Source: Tremella fuciformis | Taxonomy: Eukaryota > Basidiomycota > Tremellomycetes > Tremellales > Tremellaceae | NCBI GenBank assembly: GCA_032768795.1 | Contig: CP136498.1 | Location: forward strand, 496,001-560,000 | Direction of reading: 5' to 3' | Length of the DNA: 64,000 nt | Shown here: positions 53,276 through 63,704 of the stretch, one piece after another | Numbering within the stretch: position 1 is the stretch's first letter | Layout of the letters: the number at the start of each line of letters is the position of its first letter | Translations under genes and position numbers: made by a program | The notes under the pieces: generated by a model | What the model saw: the letters and a program-made list of their open reading frames with translations, nothing else | What the model was told of the DNA's origin: nothing | Database searches by the model: none

Positions 53276-54588
53276 TGTTACAGATGACACATTCTCAGAC
53301 GCTCGGGGGGATCGTTCCCTATGAGTATACACCACTGTAGGTGTGAAAAGCGGTCGGTGCGTCCGTGAACACCTCTGAGCCTTTTGTCCTGAACCGATCC
53401 CTCCCAAAGCGGTAATATTAGCGCCCCTGCGAGTACACGGCCTCTATTGTTTCGTCTCGCGCTACCCTAAGGGGCGTCCCGAGCCTATCGTTCAACAGGC
53501 CCTTGAACTGGTGAGTGACATGTCGGCCTCACCCAGTTGGCGATCGAGATCCTCGTTGACTTCAGTCAGGTCGGACATGTTGGCACCTCACATCGTTCAG
53601 ACTTTGGAGTCCTGATCTACGTCGTCTGCTGCACAGATTGTTTCTTGTTCGCGGATACGATCGAGCATTGTGTGTTTTGCAGTGGAGCTGTGGAAATAGC
53701 ATAGACTCTGATGCATTTCTCCATCGTCAAACCGACGCCCTGAGTATGACGAACCACTCGTGAGAGGAGTGCGCCTGGACCTGGCGGAGAGACGAGATCT
53801 TTCGGCAGAAAAAAAAAGCAGAAAGAGCAGAGACTTTGCAAGTGGGATAGAGGGAGAGCGAGGGGGAAAACTCTACGTCAAACGCGGTTCCATGCGAGAA
53901 CTATCGTCCCTTTGTCGACAGGATTACTGGCAGTTTGTGGGTAGGTGAGGTCGGTCCCGGCGCCGTACACACCTCGCTTCCTGATGCCAGCAGGATGAGT
54001 TTCCCGGTAACCACTCTTTCGCTCCCGGCATCAGTCAGCTTGTGAGAAGAGTACACAGACATCTCCATGATGCCTTTCCTGCCAGGCATTCCTGGGCGAT
54101 GACCTCAGCTTCGCCCTGGAAGAGCGCGCAGCTCCCTTGAGTCCCTTCCACGGAGGATTCAAAACCATTGACATCGTGTCTGGCCCGAGTCCACGTGAGT
54201 GGGACGGATCCGCGCCGAGGGTGAAAAGCCGGCGATATGGTGGACTGCTTGTCAGCGTATAGGGCGCACACGATGGTCTACAGACTGACTATATCCCCTT
54301 GCTTGTGTCCCAGGGAGCCTAGATGGCATCAAGAAAGGCAATGCTCACATTGTACAAGACGTTACCCAAGTCCTACACCATTCCATGCATACAACATGAT
54401 GCCTGTGCAATCTTAATTCTACGATAACACTAGTCACATAGTTCTAAAGACTATGGATCGATTCTAACTCGATATTTCAACACTTTAATCCCCATACATT
54501 CAACTATTACGTGCAAACCCAGTCCTAGGCTACTAGTGATAATACACACACAACTCTTATGCTGCAGTCTAAGGTTTATATGTAGTGA
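53276..54588. other. No gene; old dispersed repeat
   Basis: 53367-53493 is a diverged copy of 58918-59034 (shared AAAGCGGTA and CTATCGTTCAACA). No ORF with gene-like features was found in the rest. 54400-54590 is AT-richer than its surroundings. Confidence 0.45.
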
Positions 54589-54831
54589 CCAGTGTCTTGA
54601 CCCGTGAAATTCACGGGGAACCGGTGGGCCACGTGGTTTGTCTCATTGTATTCTATTATATGCGGGCTTCGGGTATAGTCGGAGCGGTCGGAAAAGCTCG
54701 GAATGGGCAGTCAAAGGTAATAGCATTAGGGAAGGAAGCTAATAGAGACGTCCCAGTCAAGCTAATCAGATTAGTAAAAGCCACATGGTTGCCACATGGT
54801 TTATCTCATCGTGTTCTTTTATTATAGTAGA
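54589..54831 (-). mobile_element. Helitron-like element 1 (243 bp), non-autonomous
   Basis: On the minus strand it starts TCTACTATAATAAAAG. It ends with a palindrome (CCCGTGAATTTCACGGG), a short spacer and ACACTGG followed by T. A TC start and a 3' hairpin about 11 nt before CTRR|T are Helitron hallmarks. It follows element 2 directly, head to tail. No Rep/helicase is encoded. Confidence 0.82.
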
Positions 54832-55248
54832 CTAGTGTTTCCACCCGTGAAATTCACGGGTCGAGTGGGCCGTAAGTTTCTGAGTCGGTGGGCATTAGTG
54901 TATGATGCAGCCCCCAGCACATGCATGATGAAAGCTTGAATGGGGAGCTCTGATTCGAGAACGACTTGTGTCGGCTCGTTGTGAAATTCACGGGAGTAGT
55001 GTCGCGTGGTTGCCACATGGTTTGTCTCGGTCAATTCTCGGAGTCGTGATCTATTATACGGTGTGAGCTTTGGGTTTGGTCGGAGTTCTCCAAAGCGGGG
55101 TTGGAATGGGCGGTCAAAGGTAATAGTATTAGCAAAGAAGTGTAATCAGGAGTTCCAAGATAGACTAATCGGATTAGTGAAAGCCACATGGTTGCCACAT
55201 GGTTTATCTCGGTCAATTCTCGGAGTCGTGTTCTTTTATTATAGTAGA
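54832..55248 (-). mobile_element. Helitron-like element 2 (417 bp), non-autonomous
   Basis: On the minus strand it is preceded by A and starts TCTACTATAATAAAAG. It ends with the palindrome CCCGTGAATTTCACGGG, a spacer and ACACTAG, followed directly by the T that begins element 1. It shares both ends and much of its interior with element 1, plus a partial internal repeat (CGTGAATTTCAC near 54985). The pair together lies between an A and a T, the canonical Helitron target. Confidence 0.85.
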
Positions 55249-55621
55249 TAACTGAGTGTCCAAGTCTTTCATCATAATAGGTGCGACTCACAGAGTTCCA
55301 AATGTACATTACCTTTATGGAGATCATTTAAGGTGTTGGGACAACTGACAATGCTCGGGCGAATGCGAAATCACTACTGTGGTGACACTTTGCCACGTGT
55401 CCGAAAACCCCGCCGGCTGGTGACACTCTGCCATGTGGCAAGTTTCGGACCGAAGAGCAGCTGGCTGATCCATCGTCCCAATCTCTCCCTCTTCAGCCTT
55501 CAATGTCAGAATTGACCCGGCTATGGTCAAACCGTTTGCTTTGTTTCCCCTCTGACCTACCTCGTGAGTAGGTCGCCAACTATGCCATTTTGCTTTCGCC
55601 ATCTCCACCCCGCCGCCACCT

Positions 55622-56402
55622 ATGGCCCCGTCGCTACGATCTCGCTCGGCCGTCGGTCTGGTTCCATGTAAAAAGTGCGGTGGGTGAGGCCAGGAGGTAC
55701 GCAATCGGGACAAGATTTGATCCCGCCGCGGATGCGTACGTCTTGGCGTCTGTGTGAGGGAGCCAGCGCGCACACGCAGTGTTGGACGGAAGCGTGAGCT
55801 GCGTCAGATTGGGAGTAGGAGTAGAAGCGGATCTGACGGGCAGTGACGAGTTGCTCATCATGTCTGATCACCTGCACGCAAACGGATCCCTCGACTCGCC
55901 CATCGCCTTGTCATTCTCGCTCCAACTGGGCGCGCTCCCGGCAGCATCCAGAGGGGTGGAGGGACAGGTCCTGTCAATCGACTTTACGCGCTGCATTTGT
56001 CTGAGCCATGACGATCCGCAGCAACACAGGGCACTAGAGGGAGGAGAAGGAGGGCGTTCACTTCTTGCTGCTGGGACAACCCCGTAGGTTAGCCGCTTCC
56101 CCTTCCCCAACAGACATTCAATATACATGCAATACGACTCGGTGTAACGTATGAAACTGACAGGCAGGTTCTCTGTGTATCAGGATGCCTACGTCGATGG
56201 CAGCTGGCCGGCCGGAGCAATGAATGGACGATCGAAGGACGGACCGCCCGGCGGGCAGGCTGATACTCTCCACGACGAGGATCGACTCTCGTCGATGACC
56301 AACATAATTTCTTCAACTCCATCACGCACGTACATATACATCGCCCTCTTCTCGCCACGCAACGTAATGAGCACTCGAGCCACTTTCGGGCTCGTCAAGT
56401 GA
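55622..56402 (+). CDS. Unknown protein, 198 aa, 3 exons
   Basis: Exons 55622-55679, 55780-56083 and 56168-56402 join in phase (donors GTGGGT and GTAGGT; acceptors CACGCAG and GGCAG). The sequence alternates in a beta-rich way (LGVGVEADLTGSDELLIMSD, LSFSLQLGALPAASRGVEGQ, then FSVYQDAYVDGSWPAGAMNG and RTYIYIALFSPRNVMSTRAT). It has no signal peptide or membrane segment. I recognise no family. The opposite strand is open in parts but gives poorer protein. Confidence 0.6.
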
Positions 56403-57636
56403 CCGAAACGCTCTGTCGCGCTGGCGACGTCGTTAGCTCCAAGTCAACCTCATCTGCCAACTTTCTGTCCATCAGACTTTATCGATCAAGCACCGACTTG
56501 GCTTCCCGCCTCTCAAACCCCTACTCAAACACCTGGCGAGATTGGACTACGATATTTTGCCAACGATCGTCCAGCCCTCGCTCTGGCCAGTCCCGCCAGC
56601 GAATACCCGCCGCCACCGGTCTCTAGGGTGACGAGGAGCTGATTGGCAGATTGATGGACGTCTTTGAGCGAGGAGGACCACTCATGAGCACTGGGGAGAG
56701 CGTTCCGGGCCTCGACTGTGTGTCCTCGTGAAGAGGAGGAAGCGATCGTTGCTGCATCGGCGCCCAGTCGGGCAGCAGCAGTGATTTGCGAGGCCGAGCT
56801 AATGGGCCCGTTAGCCGACTCGTTAGCCACGCTTCAGCGGAGCTGCTCGCGCCAAGCCGATAATGCGCTCGTTTGCCGATGATCAGTCCGTTGCCCAGAC
56901 TCGCACGCGTAATCGAATGCAGAATTGCCACCAACTGCGGTAAGACGTTCAACATGATCCTACCTCTGATTCATCTGTCTCATCATAAACGCCAGGATAT
57001 ACTCTACGTCATCGGCCATACCGATCAGGACGACCGGTGTGTAGGCATTGCCGGCCCAAGCACTTCCGGCAAATCTGACCTGCTGCGGAGAGATCTGCCA
57101 GGAAGGGTCAAATACGGGTTTGGACGGCCGGCGTTCTGGCGTCTGTACCAGCTAGTCTCGGCATAGCATGGGAGAACAGTGATGTTCAAGGGAGATTCGA
57201 GATTTGCTTTCGGGCCGACCGGACTTCACTTGAAGCGGTCGATATGAGCGACTACGCAGAGGAGCAAGGAGGGTATCTTGACTTGCTGGAGGGGAAGTCG
57301 TCGGCGATGTTGATGGATGTTGCCGCAAAAGGTGTGGGCATACCACAGCTGCAAGCAGCGTTGCGTGCATTGAGGATACTGCAGGTACGTCATGTCCTGT
57401 ATTTCGAGCCAGGCTGGCTATCCGACCCCCAGGCGGCCGAGCATTTTTTTGGGACCGTCAAAGCACCCAATTAGACACTCGCAGACCACTCGGACTCTAT
57501 CGTCTGTGCTGGGATCATGGAAAGGCGAGATTGCAAATATCGGACGTTCTCGGCATAGGGTGCCTATCCTGTCGTTGGACAGGAAAACGATACGAGCCGG
57601 GTCCAAGTCCAGGTTGGAGTCGGATTCAAATGTGGG
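56403..57636. other. Coding-like locus, strand and exons unresolved
   Basis: Minus-strand segments look real: ANQLLVTLE preceded by NALPSAHEWSSSLKDVHQ (about 56600-56830), HSITRASLGNGLIIGKRAHY (about 56850-56930) and FAGSAWAGNAYTPVVLIGMA (about 56980-57090). A plus-strand segment also looks real: ATG 57244, then YLDLLEGKSSAMLMDVAAKG, ending at a GTACGT near 57384. The minus segment resembles the helical N-terminus of the 573-aa gene (CKSANQILVRSE). I could not build a consistent gene on either strand. Confidence 0.35.
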
Positions 57637-58084
57637 TGTCACGAAACTACACAACCAAGGAACCTTTTAGTAACCGCTGTACTAAAAGGAAATCTGCGGC
57701 CTTGCTCGGGTTGTTATCCTCGAGTCGCAGGTCTATATATAGCGCAGTGCTACCGAGGTTCGGTGTCATTCATGACACTATCCCCCCATTCACAAGAATG
57801 ACACGCCCTCGTGTCAAACTTATTTCCTCCCCTCCTCTTGGTGCCAGGAACAAGGCAAGACGCGGACAAGGTACGGTGGGACCTCCACCGCAAACAAGGC
57901 TGCACCCTCAAGGATTTGAACGTCGGACTGAGATTTCCTTTATTGTCACGAAACTACGCAACCAAGGAACCTTTTAGTAACCGCTGTACTAAAAGGAAAT
58001 CTGCGGCCTTGCTCGGGTTGTTATCCTCGAGTCGCAGGTCTATATATAGCGCAGTGCTACCGAGGTTTGGTGTCATTCATGACA
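57637..58084 (-). mobile_element. Complete TRIM element, 448 bp
   Basis: LTRs of 141 bp at 57637-57777 and 57944-58084 differ at two positions (both transitions) and enclose 166 bp of non-coding interior. The whole is flanked by GTGGG at 57632-57636 and 58085-58089. On the minus strand a polypurine tract (AATGGGGGGATAG) abuts the 3' LTR. The bases 2 nt inside the 5' LTR (AAAGGAAATCT) are perfectly complementary to AGATTTCCTTT in the LTR, giving the same self-priming layout as chromoviruses A and C. It must be mobilised in trans. Confidence 0.92.
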
Positions 58085-58917
58085 GTGGGGTTATGGATGG
58101 CAAGAGAATCTTTTCGATCGTGTACTGTACTCGTACGTGCACCACGAGCTCCTTCAGCCAGCAGGGGCATGAGGCGGGCTGGGTCGCACCTGCCGTTCCG
58201 ATCATGAGTGTCTGGAGGGGGAGAGGGCGTGCCCATTCAGATGGACAGAAAGCCTCCCCTGACAGTCCCCGAGCTGTATAAGACTAGAATTTCTGACAGG
58301 TTAAGGTGACAAACATAATTCATGAAACCCGAACTCATCGTGACAATAGCTGGAACTGCTAGGTGCTGGCTGACACCGCACGTACTGCTCTCACAAGTAC
58401 TACCCGATACTACGGACAATGCGCTCAACCAAACATAAGTCGGCGTGTTGCGGGAATCGGAGTCATCATTACTCTTGCCACACTGCCACAATGGCTCTGA
58501 CACCGTATATTCCAGCGCCAAGAGCTCTACATACCTTCTGTAGGGAATCCTGCATTGTCCGGCACATGACACCTGAGAGGCCCAATCGCAGCTTTGGGTA
58601 TTGCTGGAGATGTAAGATTGGTGGTGATAAGCCTGAGGACCCGGGAACATCACTGCAGCTCACCAACAATCGAGCCTTCGTGTCACGGTTAGTGCGCAAT
58701 GTCTGCCAAGCATGAGACCGAATATTGAGCCTTTTACGGGGCGTTCAGATCGGATTACCTCGACAGCATATCTCAATGCGGGAGATGCATGGCCGGAATC
58801 AAGCATTCTTGCTACACAATTAAAAGGCATGCCCAACATTGCATTCCAAGATGTCCAGGGGATCGTAGTGGGTAATGACTCAGTTGTTACAACTGTAAGA
58901 ACGATCTGAGCGTCCCT
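58085..58917. other. No gene identified
   Basis: A stretch with scattered small ORFs. A segment at about 58478-58520 (CTTGCCACACTGCCACAATG) resembles the end of the copia LTR at 59938-60327, so this is probably old transposon sequence. Confidence 0.4.
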
Positions 58918-59034
58918 GAAACACCTCCGGGCCTCTTGTCCAGACCTCATCCGTCCTAAAGCGGTAGATATTACACTCTGGCGGCCTCCCGTTACAGTAC
59001 CCCGAGAGACGTTCCGAAATCTATCGTTCAACAA
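58918..59034 (+). repeat. Diverged dispersed repeat, about 117 bp
   Basis: Alignable by eye with 53367-53493: both run from ACACCTC...GCCT through TTGTCC, AAAGCGGTA, ATATTA and CGGCCTC to CTATCGTTCAACA. A shorter related piece (GGCCTATTGTTCAACAAG) is at 36255-36272. Origin unknown. Confidence 0.5.
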
Positions 59035-59160
59035 TATTCAGTGCGCGTCGCAATAGAGATACTTTGAGCACTTCTTCTTTCGGGAAAAAGCATCAATCAA
59101 GTAACTTAACTACAAACACAGTGACTTTGTGCCCAAGTCTTTATCATTGTGCTCAATCAA

Positions 59161-59839
59161 TGTCACGCTACCTATCTGTCTCTGTCCAAGTGCCCGTCAC
59201 TGGGTGACCGAGACTCTTTGACTTCGGCGAGGCTAGACGAGTAGGACAAGGGCAAGGGCTCGAGGGACTCGTAGAGTCTCGACGAGTGTCAGCGAGGGTT
59301 GGCGAGACTAGCAAGACAAGACAAGACTAGACAAGGTGAGCCGACAAGTACTAGGCCTTAGCAGCTGTCGGCGGGATGGAGCGAGAGAGCGTAAGTGAGG
59401 GAATAAGTCCCATGCAACTCAATCGCGAGAGTACTGGAGTTCTACGAGGGCTCAGCGAGCCTTATGTATCCTACGGCGGTCCTCATCATCTCTGTGGCTC
59501 TGTCTCTGCAAGCTCGGCGAGCTCCTTGTCCTGCTACGTCGCTCTCCATTGTTCGCCGCATCCGGCAAACTTCGCTGAGTAAGCATCGATGAGGCCTATT
59601 GTTCTTTTGCCGGCAAGCATGGCGAGCACGGCGAGCGTTGGCGAGCTCTCCGGTGTCGGCGAGAGCTCTGAAGACGATGAGAGAGATGTATCCTTTGTCC
59701 GCCGCATATGGAAATATCACGTGGATCGCTCTTGATCGGACTTGATCGATGTGGCGGCGAGCTTTGGCGAGTGCCGACGAGTAACGGATTCACGTGCCTT
59801 TGGCTCGGTCTTGCTGCAGCTTCGGTGTCATTCGTGACA
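59161..59839 (+). repeat. Solo LTR X (679 bp)
   Basis: Starts TGTCACGCTACC and ends TCATTCGTGACA, flanked by ATCAA at 59156-59160 and 59840-59844. It is homologous to solo LTR Y at 60486-61295 in the opposite orientation. It lies exactly at the boundary of a 59-bp direct repeat (59096-59154 and 59840-59898, one mismatch). Confidence 0.85.
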
Positions 59840-59937
59840 ATCAAGTAACTTAACTACAAACACATTGACTTTGTGCCCAAGTCTTTATCATTGTGCTCTA
59901 ATTCATGATCTCGGTTGAAGAGGAGACGGTTTCCAAT

Positions 59938-60327
59938 TGTCGGAATCTGAGCAATCTTCTTCTGCCACACTGCCACAAGGATTGGTAATTCCGTAGTACC
60001 GTTCTCCTGTGTTAGACGCTCTGGCAGCGTCTCTTATCCTCTCATGCACGTTTATAACCATCTGACTCTAATCAGCGTGAATACAGGAACGAGTCAATCA
60101 GCGTGCATTGCAAGCAGGGGAACATACACGAATTGGTCAGATTGGTTGTAGGTATGTGTACCGCCCCAGTGATGTGTCGTAATGAATGAAGTGCACGTAG
60201 ACTGAACTCCCTGCTCAGAGAGCAGGAAAAGCGAAACTAGAAGAATCTGTTCACATAATAGGAGAGGTAGAAACCGATGTGGCACTGTGGCAGTGTGGCA
60301 CAGGTCAGATTGCTCACAATTCCGACA
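59938..60327 (-). repeat. 3' LTR of a Ty1/copia element (390 bp)
   Basis: Both ends carry an imperfect inverted repeat of about 43 bp (TGTCGGAAT...TGAGCAATCT...CCACACTGCCACA). It directly follows, on the minus strand, the polypurine-like GAGTGGGAG and the end of a copia pol (stop at 60335-60337). The 5' LTR is outside the window. Confidence 0.8.
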
Positions 60328-60334
60328 CTCCCAC

Positions 60335-60480
60335 TCAATCTGATCTTTGCTGAACTCCAAGTAGGTCTCTCATCTTGTCAAATACCTCTGCTGGGAGCAA
60401 TTTGGTGAGGAGATCCGCCATGTTCTCTGCTGATGGGACATGAGACAGACTCACTGTGTTGTCCTCCACCTTTTCTCTGA
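60335..60480 (-). pseudogene. Ty1/copia pol C-terminus
   Basis: Reads REKVEDNTVSLSHVPSAENM, then ADLLTKLLPAEVFDKMRDLL, the conserved end of copia RNase H and tail, followed by a stop next to the LTR. It is separated from the rest of RNase H by solo LTR Y; removal of Y and one GTTTG copy rejoins it to VRHKFV at 61301. Confidence 0.85.
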
Positions 60481-60485
60481 CAAAC

Positions 60486-61295
60486 GGTCACGGATGACAC
60501 CCAAACACCAGCCAAACGGAGCCAAGGACACGTGACCCGACCACTCGGCGGCGCTTGCCGGAGCTCGCCATGGTCGGCCAAGAGCATTACCACATGTGTT
60601 GCACCCTCACACGGTACTTCCAAATGCGGCGGGCAGATGGATGCATTCCTCTTGGCGGTCTTGTCAACATTGAGAGGTCTCACCGACGCTTGCCGTGCTC
60701 GCTCAAGACCCTGTATGATTACTCAGCAAGCTCGCCGGATGTGGCAAACTTGGCCATGGAGAACCAATAGAGAGCGAGCTTGCCAAACCCGCAGCGACAG
60801 ACTCATGGAGACAGCGGGCCCGTTGTAGAATACATAAGGCTTGCTGAGCCCTTGTAGAACTCCAGTACTCTCGCGATTGGGTTGCAAGGGACCTATCCCT
60901 CACTTACGCTCTCTCACTCCGTCTGTCACGGAGGGACAAATACCCAACTCAATGCAGGGCGTGGTGCGCTAAACCACTGGCTAAAAGATGATTATGGCCT
61001 AATTCTGGTTGCTGGCAACTCAGAACTCGACTATATAAGTACCTCCCTTGTGTCATCATGACACCGTCCCGCCAACAGCTGCTAAGGTCTAGCACTTGTT
61101 GGCTCATCCTTGCCCAGCCTCGTCTTGCCTTGCCAGCCTAGCCCAGCCTTGTTGACACTCACTAGAGACTCTACAAGTCCTCCGAGACCTTGCACTTGCC
61201 CCTTTACCCGGTTCCCTTGCCCAGCCTAGCCGAAGTTGAAGAGCCTTGGCCCTTCAGTGATGGGCATTGGACAGAGACTGAGAGGTATTGTGACA
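60486..61295 (-). repeat. Solo LTR Y (810 bp including a nested LTR)
   Basis: On the minus strand it starts TGTCACAATACC and ends GTGTCATCCGTGACC, where the final CA has become CC. GTTTG flanks both sides (60481-60485 and 61296-61300 as CAAAC on the plus strand). It is homologous to solo LTR X at 59161-59839 and interrupts copia RNase H. Confidence 0.85.
60924..61073 (-). repeat. 150-bp solo LTR nested in solo LTR Y
   Basis: On the minus strand it starts TGTCATGATGACAC and ends CCGTGACA. It is flanked by GACGG (plus-strand CCGTC at 60919-60923 and 61074-61078). It contains a TATA-like CTTATATAGTC. Size and ends fit a TRIM-type LTR. Confidence 0.8.
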
Positions 61296-61300
61296 CAAAC

Positions 61301-63704
61301 TTATGTCTCACGTCAATGTGCTTTGATTTGTCGTGGTGGACTGGGTTCTTTGACAAGGCAATTGCTTCATTGTTGTCGTTTAGGATTGGCAATGGCTGGT
61401 CCAATTTGAGCTGGAGATCACTGAGAAGTTGCCTGAGCCAATGGCCTGTCTGGTCGCTTCTGAAGAGGCCATAAGCTCTGCTTCTGTTGTTGAAAGGGCA
61501 ACTGTGTTTTGCCGCCGACTTTTCCAGGCCACAACACCACCATAGACCTTGAAGATGTAGCCTGTGGTCGATCCTGGTGTCCAAATCACCAGCCCAGTTT
61601 GCATCTGCATGGTGCAGCGCAATTCTTTTGGAGTTTTCTTTGTTGAAAGTCAAACAAAGATCTGTGGTGCCTCTGATATCCCGATGGAGATGTTTGGCTG
61701 CTTTCCAGTGCTCTGTGTTGTATTTGCTGATGAATCTAGAGAGCAAAGAAGCTGGAAAAGCGAAATCTAGTCTGGTGACTGTTGAGGCATATAGAATTGC
61801 TCCCACTGCTTGAGCAAATGGGTAATGTTTGGCCGCTTCAAATTCAGAGTCTGTTGCTGAAATAGGGCGAAAATCGGTTGGCAGAGGAGTTCTGGCTGGA
61901 TTGCTGTCACTCATGCCAAACCTGACCAGGACTGACTCCAAATGATGTTCTTGGGACATAAAGAGCTTGTTTTAAGTGCGATCTCAATGTATATTGAATC
62001 CCAAGAAGTAGGAGACAGGTCCTGAGTCTTTGCACTCAAATTCTGAATTGAGAGCAATTTTGAAAGCATCCAAATATTGTCTGTTGTTGCAGGCAATCAA
62101 CTGATCATCCACATGAACAGAGAGCATGAGGAAATTGCCATTTTCAAATTTGTAGTAAAGACAAGGGTTTGCTGAAGTTGGCTTGAGGCCTTGAGACTGC
62201 AGCCATTTATCTAAAGCTTTGTTGAAGCATCTAGATGACTGTTTGAGGCCATAAAGCGATTTTCTAAGTCGCAAAATCTTGCCTGCTGGTATATTGGATC
62301 CCTCTGGTGGTTCCATATATATTTCCTCTTCCAAATTGCCATTAAGGAAGGCTGCAATGATGTCTACTCGGTCACATTCCATGTTGAAATGATTGACCAA
62401 GGCAAGGAAGACTCTGATGGTGTCTTTGTGCGCAACTGAAGCAAAGAGTTTGCTGAAATCGAGTCCTTTAATTTGAGAATAACCCTTGGCAATAAATCTA
62501 GCCTTGCAGGTTGATGGCTGACCGGTTTCCCCATCAATTTTGCATCTGTAGACCCATTTTTCCTTTGAGGATTCTGTGGTTTGAGCGATCCACAACGTCC
62601 CAGACACCATATTTGTCCATTTTTGCAGAGTCCATACTGGCTTTCCAGTGCTCTTACTCACCAGAATTGCGCGCTTGCAAGTATGTTTGAGGTATGTTTG
62701 ATGCAAGGAGAGCCCAGGCAATATTTGCAGATTGAATTTCGTTTTCAATTTCCCCACTGTCTCGCATCTGAGCTTGTTTCTGACTCTGAATCGCTTGAAT
62801 TTGAGTCGGTATAATCGCCATTGTCCCCCCCCCCCTCCTCCTGCTGCGGTAATGGTGGTGCAGCAGATGCACGGCGTTCTGCAGCAATTTGGCAATGATG
62901 ATCTCTTTGAATCAAATTTGGAATTTGCAAATTTCGATTTTCGACTTTTTGCTCATTTGCCAAGTACCGAAAGAACTGTTGAACTTGGTGCATTTCCTGT
63001 TCTAGAGGTAATAGATGCGCATGCAAGCTTTTGTCCTGCAAAAGGACAGCTTTATCGGACTTGATTTGGGGTTGCAAATCATTACTTCTAATTCCGGAAT
63101 TTCAATTCGTGCAGAATTGAATTCTGTGTTGGCAAACCCAACATCTCTGCTGATTGTGATGCTTTTCGTTGCTTTTTCATAAATGCAATAATTGTTGGTT
63201 GCTTCTTGATACCCAACAAGTATACCTTCTTGATATCTTGGTGTCAGCTTGTTTTTCTCTGTATGATTTCGGAAAAATGCTTTGCAGCCAAATGGTTGAA
63301 ATTTGACAATTTCGCTTTTGCCATTTATCTTCTGTTATTTCCTGCTTGGTACCACATGGGGTGCGAGCTCAAGTAGGCAATGTAATTTGCCGCTTCAGCC
63401 CATAGATTTTGAGGCAGACCGGAGTGAACAAGGACTGTTCTGACCCCATTGAGAATGGTGAGGTGTAGTCTTTCAACTCGCCCATTCTGAGTGTGCGCAT
63501 CTGGTGAAACTTGAACATGCTGAATTCCGTGATTTCTCATGTATAATTTCCCTGTTATGATGAAAATTCACCAACATTGTCGGATCTGATGGTTTTGACC
63601 TTGGTAGATAATTGGCGCTCCACTAATGCGATATATTGCTGAATTGCTTCCAATGCGCCAGACTTCTCTTTGAGGAAATAAAGGTGCGCTTCCCTGGTGA
63701 AATG
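61301..63704 (-). pseudogene. Decayed Ty1/copia pol: integrase, RT, RNase H
   Basis: From right to left: integrase pieces (VSPDAHTQNGRVERLHLTIL near 63440, carrying the catalytic Glu), a frameshifted linker, and RT from 62895 to 61984. The RT has FIAKGYSQIKGLDFSKLF, AAFLNGNLEEEIYMEPPEG and catalytic HVDDQLI where YVDD is usual. It is interrupted by TGA and TAA codons around 61958-61990, then an RNase H region (AVGAILYASTVTRLDFAFPA, then SKHIDVRHKFV). Several stops stand where Arg or Gln codons are expected. Inactive. Confidence 0.85.

Noticed and set aside
56873..57166. A plus-strand frame with GPSTSGKSDLL, resembling a Walker A motif
   Set aside because: No Walker B or ATPase fold follows, and the opposite strand reads more like protein over the same bases; most likely chance.
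57890..57943. A tRNA-like B-box (GTTCAAATCC on the minus strand) in the TRIM interior
   Set aside because: The flanking bases do not form a T-arm and no A-box or acceptor stem is seen.
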